A stretch of 64,000 nucleotides of DNA, from assembly GCA_003152315.1 (NCBI GenBank), contig PLZV01000003.1, forward strand, positions 124,159 to 188,158, given 5' to 3'. Numbering within the stretch: the first letter of the stretch is position 1; each line of letters begins with the position of its first letter. The position numbers and the translations under genes are program-made. This stretch comes from Verrucomicrobiota bacterium. GTDB lineage: Bacteria > Verrucomicrobiota > Verrucomicrobiia > Palsa-1439. A model generated the notes under the pieces. The model saw nothing but the letters and a program-made list of their open reading frames with translations. It ran no database searches and was not told the origin of the DNA. Of the stretch, positions 1-8,057 are shown piece by piece.

Positions 1-2768
1 AGCAGCGGTGCGGCGCCATTCGTCGGACTGGCGATGAAGCCGGCGATCGGGGCTCCTGCCATGGTCGTCACGGTAATGTAGTTCGAGAGCGTCAGCGTGT
101 TCGAGCCGAGAGGACCAAACACCAGCAAGCTGACTGAGAACGCCCCGGCGTTGGTGTAGGGATGGCTCGGGCTGGTCGAGGCGCTCGAGCCGCCGTCGCC
201 AAAGTTCCACATACGGCTGGTAATGGAGCCACTGGAAGCATCTGTAAAGCTCACGAGCAATGTCGCGCCGCCGTTGGTCGGGCTGCCCGTGAACCCGGCC
301 GACGGTGCGATCGCGGCAGAGCCCATAACGGCATTTGTTGAAATACCGCCGTTGCTGACAGTGATCATCGATCCCGTAAACGACCCGGCGAAACCGGGGC
401 TGAAGCTGACGCTTACCGCGCCGGTCTGCCCGGCGTTCACGTTGAAAGGGCTGCCGCTGGCGAGGGCAAATCCTAAACCGGACGCGGTGGTGGTGCCGCT
501 AAGTGTTTGCAGCCCGGTGTTGGCGATGGAGAACGACTGCATACTGCTTTGCCCCACGGGCAATAAACCGAAGTCGAGACTGCCCGGCACGATGGTCAAC
601 TGCGGGAGGCTGTTGGTGACGACGATATAATTAATTCGCTCATTGGTACTCACACCCGCCGGGCCGCTGACAATCAGCGTGACACTGTTCGTGCCTGGCG
701 AGTTGTAGTTGTACCCCACGATCGTGTTCATCGTATTGGTTGTCCCACCGTCTCCGAAGGTCCAGGATCGGTTCGTGATCGCGCCGGTAGAACCATCGGT
801 GAACGTCACTGCCAGTGGAGTCGGCCCGGTTGTCGGCGACCCTGTGAAGTCCGCGGTCGGCGGCTGTACCAAAATGATCGTGAAACTGGCGCTGGCAGTG
901 GCAATCCCCGTCAGACCTCCCAGAAATGCCTTGGCGCCAACCATAGCGGAGATTGTCAGGGAAAATGGTCCTGCGTAGAGGGTCGAGTTTGTCGTCGGAA
1001 CGGTGTTATCCAGCGTGTAATAAATAGCAGCGCCCGGTGTGGTATCGGCCAGCGTCACCAAGACCGAGTTGGTGAATGTGCCGCCGTTGGGCGCGATGGT
1101 GGGCGCCGCGACGATGTTGCCAAACACCGACAGTCCCGTTTCCGTTCCGACATAGACCTTGCCGTTGGCGACAGTCGGCACAGTGAACTTGACTGCCCCT
1201 CCGAGAATGTCCCGCGCGCCGGCCAGCGTGCTGTTGTAAAGTTCCTGGGAGACATGCGCGGCATTGTAGGCATGTAGAATAGACGGCCCACTGGAATCGA
1301 AAGCGTCCGATTGGATCGCCCAGACGATGGCGTCATTCGTGCCATTGGCCGAAATGCTGGGTGTTGCACCGGGGAAACCAAAAACCGTGGAACCCTGCGA
1401 TGACGGAGTTGATACGATGGAACCGTCGGTGATGGTGAACGCCTTGATCACGTCATTGGCACCAACGAAATACAGCGTGCCATTGAAATACGCAGGCGTG
1501 TCGAAACACTGCCCAATGGCGCCCAGAAGCGATTGCACGATCTGTGTGTCACCCGCCGCATTGAATTTCCCCATATTGTCCCGGTCGACCAGGTAGAGCG
1601 TGCCCTCTTTGCCGGCGCAAACCACCAAATGCGGATGTGCCCCACTGCCCGCCTCGTCCGGCAGCAAGACGACGCCGCCCGAAGCGAGGTCATTGTCGTT
1701 AGTTTCCAAGCTTTGTTCGTTATAGGGCGTGAAGTAATCGGTCACCACCAGTGAATTACTGATGGACAATTTGAGGAGGGTGTCGCCGTAGTTGCTGTTA
1801 ACCGGATCAAATGTGCCGTTGCCAGTGGACACATACAAATTGCCGTTGGCGTCGCAAGCGGGGCCGCAGCCGCTCGCCCAAATGCCGGCCCGTTCGCCAT
1901 TCGGAGTTGCATTGAAAATCCCATTTGTCGCGAGCGTCTGGGCATTGAATCCAAACAACCAGCCGTGGTATGGGTTGATGTCGCAATGTGACCCGCAGCC
2001 AAAATACACAACCCCGTTGTTCAACAGCAGTGCCATGCGGTTGAGCTGCAGAAATGGGCCAAAAGACACATGGCCCGAACCGTCCGTGTCGATGCCGGTT
2101 CCCAAAACGCTCCCTTGAACCACCACGGGCCCGCCGAGTTTTTCCGCACCCGTCGTTAGATCCAACGCATGCAGCCGCTGTATGTAATTCGTCACACCAC
2201 CCACAACCTCGGCTGTTTTCGCCACGACGTAAATGGCGCCGCCGACGGGGTCAATGACGGGAGTGCTGGTGATGCCGATTTCGGCGACGAGATCATCGCA
2301 TTGGATGTTGCCGTTTGGAACCGACGTAATACCCCCGGATGGATTGATAAAACTGACCTGCCAAAGCGGCGTTGCGTTCGAGCCTGCGTTGCTGTCAGCG
2401 TCGAACGCGTAGACACTATCGTGCTCGGTGGCGACATACAATACGTTATGCACACCCTTGCCGGGAATCGTGACATTCGCCAGGACCAGCGGTTGAGCAT
2501 ACACATACCCATCGACAGCGTAGCTAAAGAGCATCCCGAAGTTGTTGGAATTGACGTTGGCCAACGTCAGGACGGTCTCGTTCGTGTTCCGGCCGGTGCG
2601 GGCAATGTCGTTATGGTAGGTCAGGACACTGACGGAGGCCGCCGAGGTGACGTTTACCATCGCCGCAAATAAAAATAGGACAGCGTACCGTCTCAAATGA
2701 AGATCCCAAAGGGTCGAGAATGCGCGGGAGGCCGCGCCCGGCTTGATTCTATATACCTTCCAAGACAT
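1..2768 (-). CDS. Secreted PQQ-like beta-propeller protein with chitobiase-like and PKD domains (C-terminus beyond window)
   Basis: Reading the minus strand from an ATG at 2768 gives an open frame of 922 codons that runs off the left edge, so the gene is partial. The start has AAGGAG just upstream. A charged leader and a hydrophobic stretch (residues about 25-45) suggest export. Residues about 50-540 look like a PQQ-type beta-propeller, with blades such as LYVATEHDSVYAFDAD and NLYVSTGNGTFDPV. A chitobiase C-terminal-like domain follows (about 555-625, TPGAAIYYTLDNTVPTTNST). Next come a PKD domain (about 633-706, WTFGDGGT), an ASH/HYDIN-like segment (LDFGLLPVGQSSMQSFSIAN), a second PKD (WNFGDGGS) and the beginning of a third. 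Such proteins are usually extracellular or surface carbohydrate-associated; the propeller fold does not prove that PQQ is bound. It is divergent from pqqB. Confidence 0.85.
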   Translation of the reverse strand, partial: MSWKVYRIKPGAASRAFSTLWDLHLRRYAVLFLFAAMVNVTSAASVSVLTYHNDIARTGRNTNETVLTLANVNSNNFGMLFSYAVDGYVYAQPLVLANVTIPGKGVHNVLYVATEHDSVYAFDADSNAGSNATPLWQVSFINPSGGITSVPNGNIQCDDLVAEIGITSTPVIDPVGGAIYVVAKTAEVVGGVTNYIQRLHALDLTTGAEKLGGPVVVQGSVLGTGIDTDGSGHVSFGPFLQLNRMALLLNNGVVYFGCGSHCDINPYHGWLFGFNAQTLATNGIFNATPNGERAGIWASGCGPACDANGNLYVSTGNGTFDPVNSNYGDTLLKLSISNSLVVTDYFTPYNEQSLETNDNDLASGGVVLLPDEAGSGAHPHLVVCAGKEGTLYLVDRDNMGKFNAAGDTQIVQSLLGAIGQCFDTPAYFNGTLYFVGANDVIKAFTITDGSIVSTPSSQGSTVFGFPGATPSISANGTNDAIVWAIQSDAFDSSGPSILHAYNAAHVSQELYNSTLAGARDILGGAVKFTVPTVANGKVYVGTETGLSVFGNIVAAPTIAPNGGTFTNSVLVTLADTTPGAAIYYTLDNTVPTTNSTLYAGPFSLTISAMVGAKAFLGGLTGIATASASFTIILVQPPTADFTGSPTTGPTPLAVTFTDGSTGAITNRSWTFGDGGTTNTMNTIVGYNYNSPGTNSVTLIVSGPAGVSTNERINYIVVTNSLPQLTIVPGSLDFGLLPVGQSSMQSFSIANTGLQTLSGTTTASGLGFALASGSPFNVNAGQTGAVSVSFSPGFAGSFTGSMITVSNGGISTNAVMGSAAIAPSAGFTGSPTNGGATLLVSFTDASSGSITSRMWNFGDGGSSASTSPSHPYTNAGAFSVSLLVFGPLGSNTLTLSNYITVTTMAGAPIAGFIASPTNGAAPL

Positions 2769-2882
2769 AAGCTCCTTACTATACTCATGAATCCTGGCGG
2801 ATGCCAGAGGTCGCTTCAAGTCCGATCGCCACCACATAATTTTGGTGTCCTCGTTTCGTGGAAGCAGCTAAGCTTGGGTGTC
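2769..2882. promoter_or_regulatory. Divergent intergenic region between the propeller gene and pqqB
   Basis: These 114 bases separate the start codons of two divergent genes and must hold the promoter of the propeller gene and probably that of pqqBCDE. I see the AAGGAG ribosome site of the minus-strand gene at its left end but no convincing -35/-10 pair. No PqqA-like peptide is encoded here: the short reading frames lack an ExxxY motif. Confidence 0.4.
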
Positions 2883-3803
2883 ATGCGGATCATTCTTTTG
2901 GGCACGGCAGCCGGCGGCGGGCTTCCCCAGTGGAACTGCAACTGTTCGAACTGCCGAGGGGCGCGGACCGGTTCCGCGCGGATTGCGCCGCGCACACAAT
3001 CGTCGGCAGCCGTCAGCGCGGATGGGCGGGCGTGGTTTCTGTTGAATGCCTCACCGGATCTACGGGTGCAACTCGAGAGTGTTCCTCGCTCGCGCCTGCG
3101 CACGAAAGCGGTGCGCAGCACGAGGATCGAGGCGGTGCTTTTGACAAATGCGGACCTGGACCACACGCTCGGGTTGCTGTTGATGCGAGAAGGCGGGAAG
3201 ATCCACGTTCACGCCACGCCTCAGGTTCGCACGGCGTTGACCCGGGGTATTTCACTCGCGCCCACTCTCCAATCCTTCGGCGGTATCCTCTGGACGAAAC
3301 CGCCGGGTAAACTTTCACCATTGCTTCGTCGGGATGGCTCAAAGAGTGGATTGCAGTACCAGGCGGTTAACGTGATCGGCAAGCCGCCACGGTTTCTGAA
3401 AGGTCGTCAGTCGAATGGGTTTGGGCATAGCATCGGTTACCGCATTGTGGATGAGAAAAACGGAGGACGATTGCTTTTTCTGCCGGATATCGCTGTCTTG
3501 GACGGACGGACCATCGATGAGTTGTCGGATTGCGACATTCTGCTGTTTGATGGAACTTTCTGGTCTGAAGATGAAATGCGGAAACTGGGGGTCGGCAGCC
3601 TGTCCGCGAAGCAAATGGGCCATGTCCCTATTAGCGGTCCTCAGGGCAGTTTGAAACAACTTGCCCCATTCCAGGTCACTCGTAAGATCTATACGCACAT
3701 TAATAATACGAATCCGATACTTCGGGAGGGATCTCCGGAAAGTACCGCCGTCCGTGTCGCGGGCATGGAAATCGGGCGCGACGGAATGGAGATTGTGATT
3801 TGA
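2883..3803 (+). CDS. pqqB: PqqB, PQQ biosynthesis metallo-beta-lactamase-fold protein
   Basis: This 306-residue protein has the usual PqqB length. The start at 2883 (MRIILLGTAAGGGLPQWNC) matches the family; the frame is open further upstream but that part has no PqqB character. Visible hallmarks are the N-terminal zinc site C19-x-C21-x2-C24 (WNCNCSNC), the segment NADLDHTLGLL corresponding to the metallo-beta-lactamase metal site, and LLFDGTFWSEDE. Family knowledge: PqqB takes part in late PQQ formation, with hydroxylase activity reported on a tyrosine-derived intermediate. It heads a tight plus-strand operon; pqqC begins 2 bases after its stop. Confidence 0.95.
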   Translation: MRIILLGTAAGGGLPQWNCNCSNCRGARTGSARIAPRTQSSAAVSADGRAWFLLNASPDLRVQLESVPRSRLRTKAVRSTRIEAVLLTNADLDHTLGLLLMREGGKIHVHATPQVRTALTRGISLAPTLQSFGGILWTKPPGKLSPLLRRDGSKSGLQYQAVNVIGKPPRFLKGRQSNGFGHSIGYRIVDEKNGGRLLFLPDIAVLDGRTIDELSDCDILLFDGTFWSEDEMRKLGVGSLSAKQMGHVPISGPQGSLKQLAPFQVTRKIYTHINNTNPILREGSPESTAVRVAGMEIGRDGMEIVI

Positions 3804-3805
3804 GC

Positions 3806-4504
3806 ATGGAAATCAAATTGTGGGACAAAGAAACGTTCCTCGCGCGGCTGCGGGACGTAGGAACCAAACAGTATCACCATCAGCATCCGTTCCACATCCG
3901 GATGAACGCGGGCCAACTTGCGCCGAACGCCATTCGCGCCTGGGTTGCCAATCGGTTCTACTATCAACGCAATCTTCCCATGAAAGACGCGGCGATCATT
4001 TCCAATTGTCCAATTCGCGAAGTGCGGCGGACCTGGCTTCATCGAATTAGTGACCACGATGGTTCCACTCCGGGGACCGGCGGTATCGAAACCTGGTTGA
4101 AGCTCGCGGAGGCGTGCGGAATGTCGCGGGAGGAGATCCTGGATGAGCGTCATGTCGCGCCGTCTGTCCGTTTTGCCGTGGACGCGTACGTGAACTTCGC
4201 GCGCAGCAAGCCGTGGCCCATCGCCGTGGCGTCATCGCTGACCGAGTTATTCGCACCCGACCTGATGGCGGAGAGGTTGGCAGCCTTTCAAAAATACTAC
4301 ACGTGGGTCAAGCCGGAGGGCTTTGATTACTTCCGGGGCCGCGTGGTTCAGGCACGCGTCGATTCCGACGAAGGTCTGCAATTAACTCTCCAGTATTGCG
4401 ATACCCCGGCGCTGCAGGAAGAAGCGGTGCGGGCATTATCTTTCAAGTGCGATGTGCTCTGGACCATTCTCGACGGCATCCAGGCGGCCTGCACGACTTC
4501 CTAA
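3806..4504 (+). CDS. pqqC: PqqC, pyrroloquinoline-quinone synthase
   Basis: This 232-residue all-helical protein catalyses the final cofactor-free, O2-dependent eight-electron oxidation and ring closure to PQQ. Family signatures are clear: YHHQHPFHIRMNAGQL near the N-terminus, the RFYYQRNLPMKDAAIISNC segment, and RRTWLHRISDHDG. I chose the ATG at 3806; a TTG at 3800 overlapping the pqqB stop would add two residues. Translational coupling with pqqB is likely. Confidence 0.95.
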   Translation: MEIKLWDKETFLARLRDVGTKQYHHQHPFHIRMNAGQLAPNAIRAWVANRFYYQRNLPMKDAAIISNCPIREVRRTWLHRISDHDGSTPGTGGIETWLKLAEACGMSREEILDERHVAPSVRFAVDAYVNFARSKPWPIAVASSLTELFAPDLMAERLAAFQKYYTWVKPEGFDYFRGRVVQARVDSDEGLQLTLQYCDTPALQEEAVRALSFKCDVLWTILDGIQAACTTS

Positions 4505-4575
4505 TACTGGGGCGTGGCCCGACACCCCTTGGTTGATTTGGACAGAAACACGGCTTACACTTCCCGCGCGTGGTT

Positions 4576-4860
4576 ATGTCGCCGATATTACCAGGGGAGC
4601 GCCCCAAGTTGTCATCGCGAGCTCGCCTTCAAAAGGACAAGGTGACGGGCAAACCCATCCTGCTCTATCCCGAAGGAATCCTGATTCTGAATCCGACAGC
4701 ACACGCGATTGTGACCCATTGTACGGGTGCAGAGACGTTCGAGGATATTGTCGCCAAACTGGCGGCGCAATATGGAGCTTCTCCTGAAGACCTGCGCGCG
4801 GATGTCACCACATGCCTGGACCGTTTCCGATCACTGAACCTTTTGGAAATGTTGGCATGA
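4576..4860 (+). CDS. pqqD: PqqD, PqqA peptide chaperone
   Basis: This 94-residue protein has the PqqD fold signature: KLSSRARLQKDKVTGKPILLYPEG, then LNPTAHAIVTHCTG and a C-terminal helix pair (TCLDRFRSLNLLEML). PqqD binds the precursor peptide PqqA and presents it to the radical-SAM enzyme PqqE. The ATG at 4576 is preferred, with GTG at 4570 as an alternative. It lies 71 bases after pqqC, the only sizeable gap in the operon, and its stop overlaps the pqqE start (ATGA). Confidence 0.93.
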   Translation: MSPILPGERPKLSSRARLQKDKVTGKPILLYPEGILILNPTAHAIVTHCTGAETFEDIVAKLAAQYGASPEDLRADVTTCLDRFRSLNLLEMLA

Positions 4861-5966
4861 GTCGACCAATTCCAAGGCCGTACAGCTTGCTCGCTGAGGT
4901 GACCTATCGCTGCCCGCTGCACTGCCCCTACTGCTCGAATCCCACGCAATTCTCCCGTACCGCAGCGGAACTCACGCGGGACGAATGGAAACGGGTGTTG
5001 GATGAAGCGGCCGAATTGGGAGCGCTCCATGTCGGTTTTTCGGGTGGCGAACCGCTCCAGCGTCCCGATCTCGCAGAACTCGTTGCGGCTTCATGCGCGG
5101 CGGGCCTGTATTCCAACTTGATTACCAGCGCGATCGGCTTGAGCCGTCCGCGCGCCGAGGAATTGAAGGCGGCGGGTTTGGACAGTGTGCAGATCAGTTT
5201 TCAATCGGATGAGGAGCCACTGGCCGACAGGATCGCCGGGACCAAGTCCCATGCGAGCAAACTGGAAGCGGCGCGACTGGTCCGTGAAATCGGTTTTCCG
5301 CTGACGATCAATATTGTGCTGCATCGGGGAAACATTGCCCGCGTCGCGCGGATCGTCGCGCTCGCCGAGACCCTCGGGGCGGAACGGCTTGAGTTGGCCA
5401 ATACGCAATTCTACGGCTGGGCCTTCCAAAACCGTTCGGCATTGCTCCCGACCCGCGACCAAATTGAAGACGCGACTGCGGTGGCGTTGGCCGCAAAGAA
5501 CCGACTCTTGGGGAAAATGGAAATCCTGTTCGTTGCCCCTGATTATTACGGGACACGACCCAAGCCCTGCATGAATGGGTGGGGCAATCGACACTTGACG
5601 GTCAACCCCGTGGGTGATGTCCTCCCTTGTCCAACGGCCGGCGGAATAAAATCGTTACGCTTTGAGAACATTCGCGAGAAACCGCTCCGCTGGATTTGGA
5701 CCGAGTCGGAATCCTTCAATCGCTTTCGCGGGACGGAATGGATGCCGGAGCCTTGCCAAAGCTGCGAATTTCGGGAAATCGACTTCGGGGGCTGTCGTTG
5801 TCAGGCTGCGTTGCTGACGGGAGACGCCGCAACCACTGACCCGGCGTGCTCGCTCTCGCCATTTCGCGAACAACTCACGAGATTTGTGGAGTCAATACAG
5901 GGTGCGACCGAGAAAGGTTTTGAAGCGGACACAAGCAGTGTCGCTTACCGCGAGAACCCGGCGTGA
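4857..5966 (+). CDS. pqqE: PqqE, radical SAM enzyme crosslinking Glu and Tyr of PqqA
   Basis: This 369-residue radical SAM protein starts at the ATG that overlaps the pqqD stop. The CxxxCxxC cluster motif is CPLHCPYC near residue 20, followed by GFSGGEPLQRPDL. The C-terminal SPASM-type cysteines are present (CMNGWGNRHL, DVLPCPTAGG, EPCQSCEFREIDFGGCRC, DPACSLSP). PqqE forms the carbon-carbon bond between the glutamate and tyrosine of PqqA, the first committed PQQ step. Its stop codon is only 6 bases from the stop codon of the convergent pqqA gene. Confidence 0.95.
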   Translation: MSRPIPRPYSLLAEVTYRCPLHCPYCSNPTQFSRTAAELTRDEWKRVLDEAAELGALHVGFSGGEPLQRPDLAELVAASCAAGLYSNLITSAIGLSRPRAEELKAAGLDSVQISFQSDEEPLADRIAGTKSHASKLEAARLVREIGFPLTINIVLHRGNIARVARIVALAETLGAERLELANTQFYGWAFQNRSALLPTRDQIEDATAVALAAKNRLLGKMEILFVAPDYYGTRPKPCMNGWGNRHLTVNPVGDVLPCPTAGGIKSLRFENIREKPLRWIWTESESFNRFRGTEWMPEPCQSCEFREIDFGGCRCQAALLTGDAATTDPACSLSPFREQLTRFVESIQGATEKGFEADTSSVAYRENPA

Positions 5967-5972
5967 GTGAAC

Positions 5973-6071
5973 TTACTCGAGCTCGGCGCAATAAGCTGTG
6001 CATTCCATGCTGACAGGCACAACTTCAAAGTCCGGCTTGACCCAACGCTCAACGATTTCACTCTTCATCAT
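5973..6071 (-). CDS. pqqA: PqqA, PQQ precursor peptide (small gene on the opposite strand)
   Basis: This is a 32-residue peptide read on the minus strand. It contains the PqqA arrangement W10-x-K12-P13-x-F15, then M22-E23-C24-T25-A26-Y27, and ends with CAELE. The E23-x3-Y27 pair is the Glu and Tyr that PqqE joins and from which PQQ is built. Two adjacent ATG codons (6071 and 6068) are possible starts; only a weak GGGA precedes them. It lies convergent to pqqE and 30 bases after the stop of the upstream cupin gene, so it may be transcribed from the cupin side. pqqA normally precedes pqqB on the same strand, so this placement is unusual. No other PqqA-like peptide was found near the operon. Confidence 0.9.
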   Translation of the reverse strand: MMKSEIVERWVKPDFEVVPVSMECTAYCAELE

Positions 6072-6101
6072 TCCCAACTATAAATCGCCACGAAGCAAAT
6101 G

Positions 6102-6542
6102 TCAATTCGAGATCGGCTTGACGATAAAATACAGGAACGGGTTGCTGGTCTCGGTAAACTGATGGGGCGTGCCGTTGGGCACAATAATCACATCGCCCTT
6201 CTTGAGATGGTGTGTCTCGCCCCCCGTAATCGACGTGCCGCGCATCTGGCCAGGTGAGACCACCTTGCCGTCGACCATCGTGCCGCCGGTCACGAAAGTT
6301 GCGGTACCATCCACCACGTAGAACACGTCGGTTTCTTGCGTGTGCAACTCGACCAGTCCCGGTCGCTCGCGTCGGCCAGCATGGACTTTGTAGCCGGGAG
6401 TCTCGATCAGCGGCGCACCTTTGGCGAACGCTGCGGAGACCTTTTCGCTATCGATATAAGTGACCGGGGCAACCGCCTTCGGTTCGGCGAGCGTTACGGA
6501 AGCGAACATTGCTGCCACAGTAATCGCAATAAAGTTCTTCAT
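6102..6542 (-). CDS. Secreted cupin-domain protein
   Basis: A 146-residue protein with a signal peptide (MKNFIAITVAAMFASVTLAE). The mature part is a single cupin barrel: motif 1 includes HTQETDVFYVVDGTATFVTGG, and motif 2 is HHLKKGDVIIVPNGTPHQF. The histidines and glutamate suit a bound metal. The substrate is unknown; such proteins are common near polysaccharide lyase and hydrolase genes, and it is divergent from the esterase below. It sits just upstream of pqqA on the same strand, which could couple their transcription. Confidence 0.85.
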   Translation of the reverse strand: MKNFIAITVAAMFASVTLAEPKAVAPVTYIDSEKVSAAFAKGAPLIETPGYKVHAGRRERPGLVELHTQETDVFYVVDGTATFVTGGTMVDGKVVSPGQMRGTSITGGETHHLKKGDVIIVPNGTPHQFTETSNPFLYFIVKPISN

Positions 6543-6679
6543 ATGATGGCTCCTTCAGTTCCAGATTACCCGGGACCGGGTCGCTTCACAAGAAGCGCCG
6601 AAAGCGCAATTGACGTTTCAATCTGATCGAGATTAGGGTTGGACCATGACGTAAGCTTCTTTCGGGAGGGCTATCGGCG

Positions 6680-7972
6680 ATGATCACTTACTCAAGAAAG
6701 TTCGGCATTGTTGGCGTTGCGGTCTTTTGCCTGGCGATCACCTCGTGCCGGACACCGTCCACGTCCGAACAGGGCCACGAGTATCTGGATTCCCTGGTCC
6801 AGATTTTGCCGGAGGCGCCGACGAATGGGCCGGCCTTGTGTCAGGCCAACTATCTCAAACCGGAGCAGGGCAAGGCCGTGCTCGACGCAACTCTGGCGCA
6901 GTTTCCCAATCGTGAGTCTTGGGATGCCTACGCCCGTCATGTGCGCGAACGCATCCAACAAGGCGCGGGTCTCGCGCCGTGGCCGCGGCGCACCCCCCTG
7001 AATCCCATCATTCGCGGGCGGCGCGTCTATGACGGTTATACGGTTGAGAATGTCGCATTCGAGTCGGTGCCGGGGTATTTCGTCACAGGGAATCTTTTCC
7101 GCCCCCTGAATGCGAAGCCGCCATATGCGGCCGTTCTTGCGACCCACGGTCACGCCGGGAAAATCAAAAAACCGGAGGACTACGACCACTACGCCCGTTT
7201 TGCACCGTCCATGCAGGCGCGTTGCGCCGCACTCGCGCGCATGGGCGCTGTTGTCTTGTCGGTCGATATGTTCGGCATGGGCGACTCCATCCTTGAGGTC
7301 GGCGAGGAGGCGCATCGCCATCCGTTCTCGATGACCATCCAGGCGTGGGACAATATGCGGGCGATCGATTTTCTGCTCTCGCTGGAAGGCGTCGACCCGC
7401 GCCGCGTCGCGGTCACCGGCGAATCCGGCGGTGGCACGCAGGCCTTCCTGCTAACCGCGCTCGATTCGCGCGTGGCGGTCAGTGTGCCGGTGGTCATGGT
7501 GTCGGCGCATTTTTTTGGAGGTTGCCCGTGTGAGAGCGGGCTGCCGATTCATCGGAGCGCCGATCATTTTGCCAATAATGCCATGATCGCCGCGCTCGCT
7601 GCGCCCCGGCCGATGCTGGTCCTTTCCGATGGCAAGGACTGGACCGCCAACGTCCCGAAGGTGGAGTATCCGTTCCTACAAAAAATCTATGCGTACTATG
7701 GCGCAGAGGAAAATGTAATGAACATCCACCTGCCGACAGAAGGGCACGACTACGGACCTTCGAAGCGCGCCGCGATGTACCGCTTCATGGCCGAGCGATT
7801 CGGGTTGAATCTCGCCGCCATCCAGGACGCCGACGGGAGAATCGATGAATCACGCGTCACCATCGAGCATGCCGGGCCCAGGCACGTTTTCAACGATGAC
7901 TTCCCTCTGCCCGCGCACGCCTTACGCGACGCAGCCGAGGTCGAACGAGCGCTGCGGAAACTCCAGCAGTGA
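6680..7972 (+). CDS. Lipoprotein alpha/beta hydrolase, acetyl-xylan-esterase-like
   Basis: 430 residues. The leader ends in a lipobox (LAITSC, Cys23), so it is probably a membrane-anchored lipoprotein. The alpha/beta-hydrolase core includes LATHGHAGK (oxyanion region), the nucleophile elbow GESGGGTQ with Ser249, VLSDGKDWTANVP and LPTEGHDYG with His356. Overall it resembles the acetyl-xylan esterase/dienelactone-hydrolase-like group often encoded beside polysaccharide-degrading enzymes. Removing acetyl groups from pectin is a reasonable inference from the adjacent DUF4861, GH105 and GH28 genes, but the substrate is not visible from sequence. Confidence 0.8.
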   Translation: MITYSRKFGIVGVAVFCLAITSCRTPSTSEQGHEYLDSLVQILPEAPTNGPALCQANYLKPEQGKAVLDATLAQFPNRESWDAYARHVRERIQQGAGLAPWPRRTPLNPIIRGRRVYDGYTVENVAFESVPGYFVTGNLFRPLNAKPPYAAVLATHGHAGKIKKPEDYDHYARFAPSMQARCAALARMGAVVLSVDMFGMGDSILEVGEEAHRHPFSMTIQAWDNMRAIDFLLSLEGVDPRRVAVTGESGGGTQAFLLTALDSRVAVSVPVVMVSAHFFGGCPCESGLPIHRSADHFANNAMIAALAAPRPMLVLSDGKDWTANVPKVEYPFLQKIYAYYGAEENVMNIHLPTEGHDYGPSKRAAMYRFMAERFGLNLAAIQDADGRIDESRVTIEHAGPRHVFNDDFPLPAHALRDAAEVERALRKLQQ

Positions 7973-8057
7973 GCGCCAGATTTCTTGCGTTTGCGCTTCC
8001 TTTTGTTTTACGCTCGCAACATCCGTGGCTTACCCGATGAAGGAAAGAGGATTTGGC

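Noticed and set aside
2769-2882. A pqqA gene upstream of pqqB
   Set aside because: Short frames here lack the E-x3-Y motif and usable starts; the true peptide is on the minus strand at 5973-6071.
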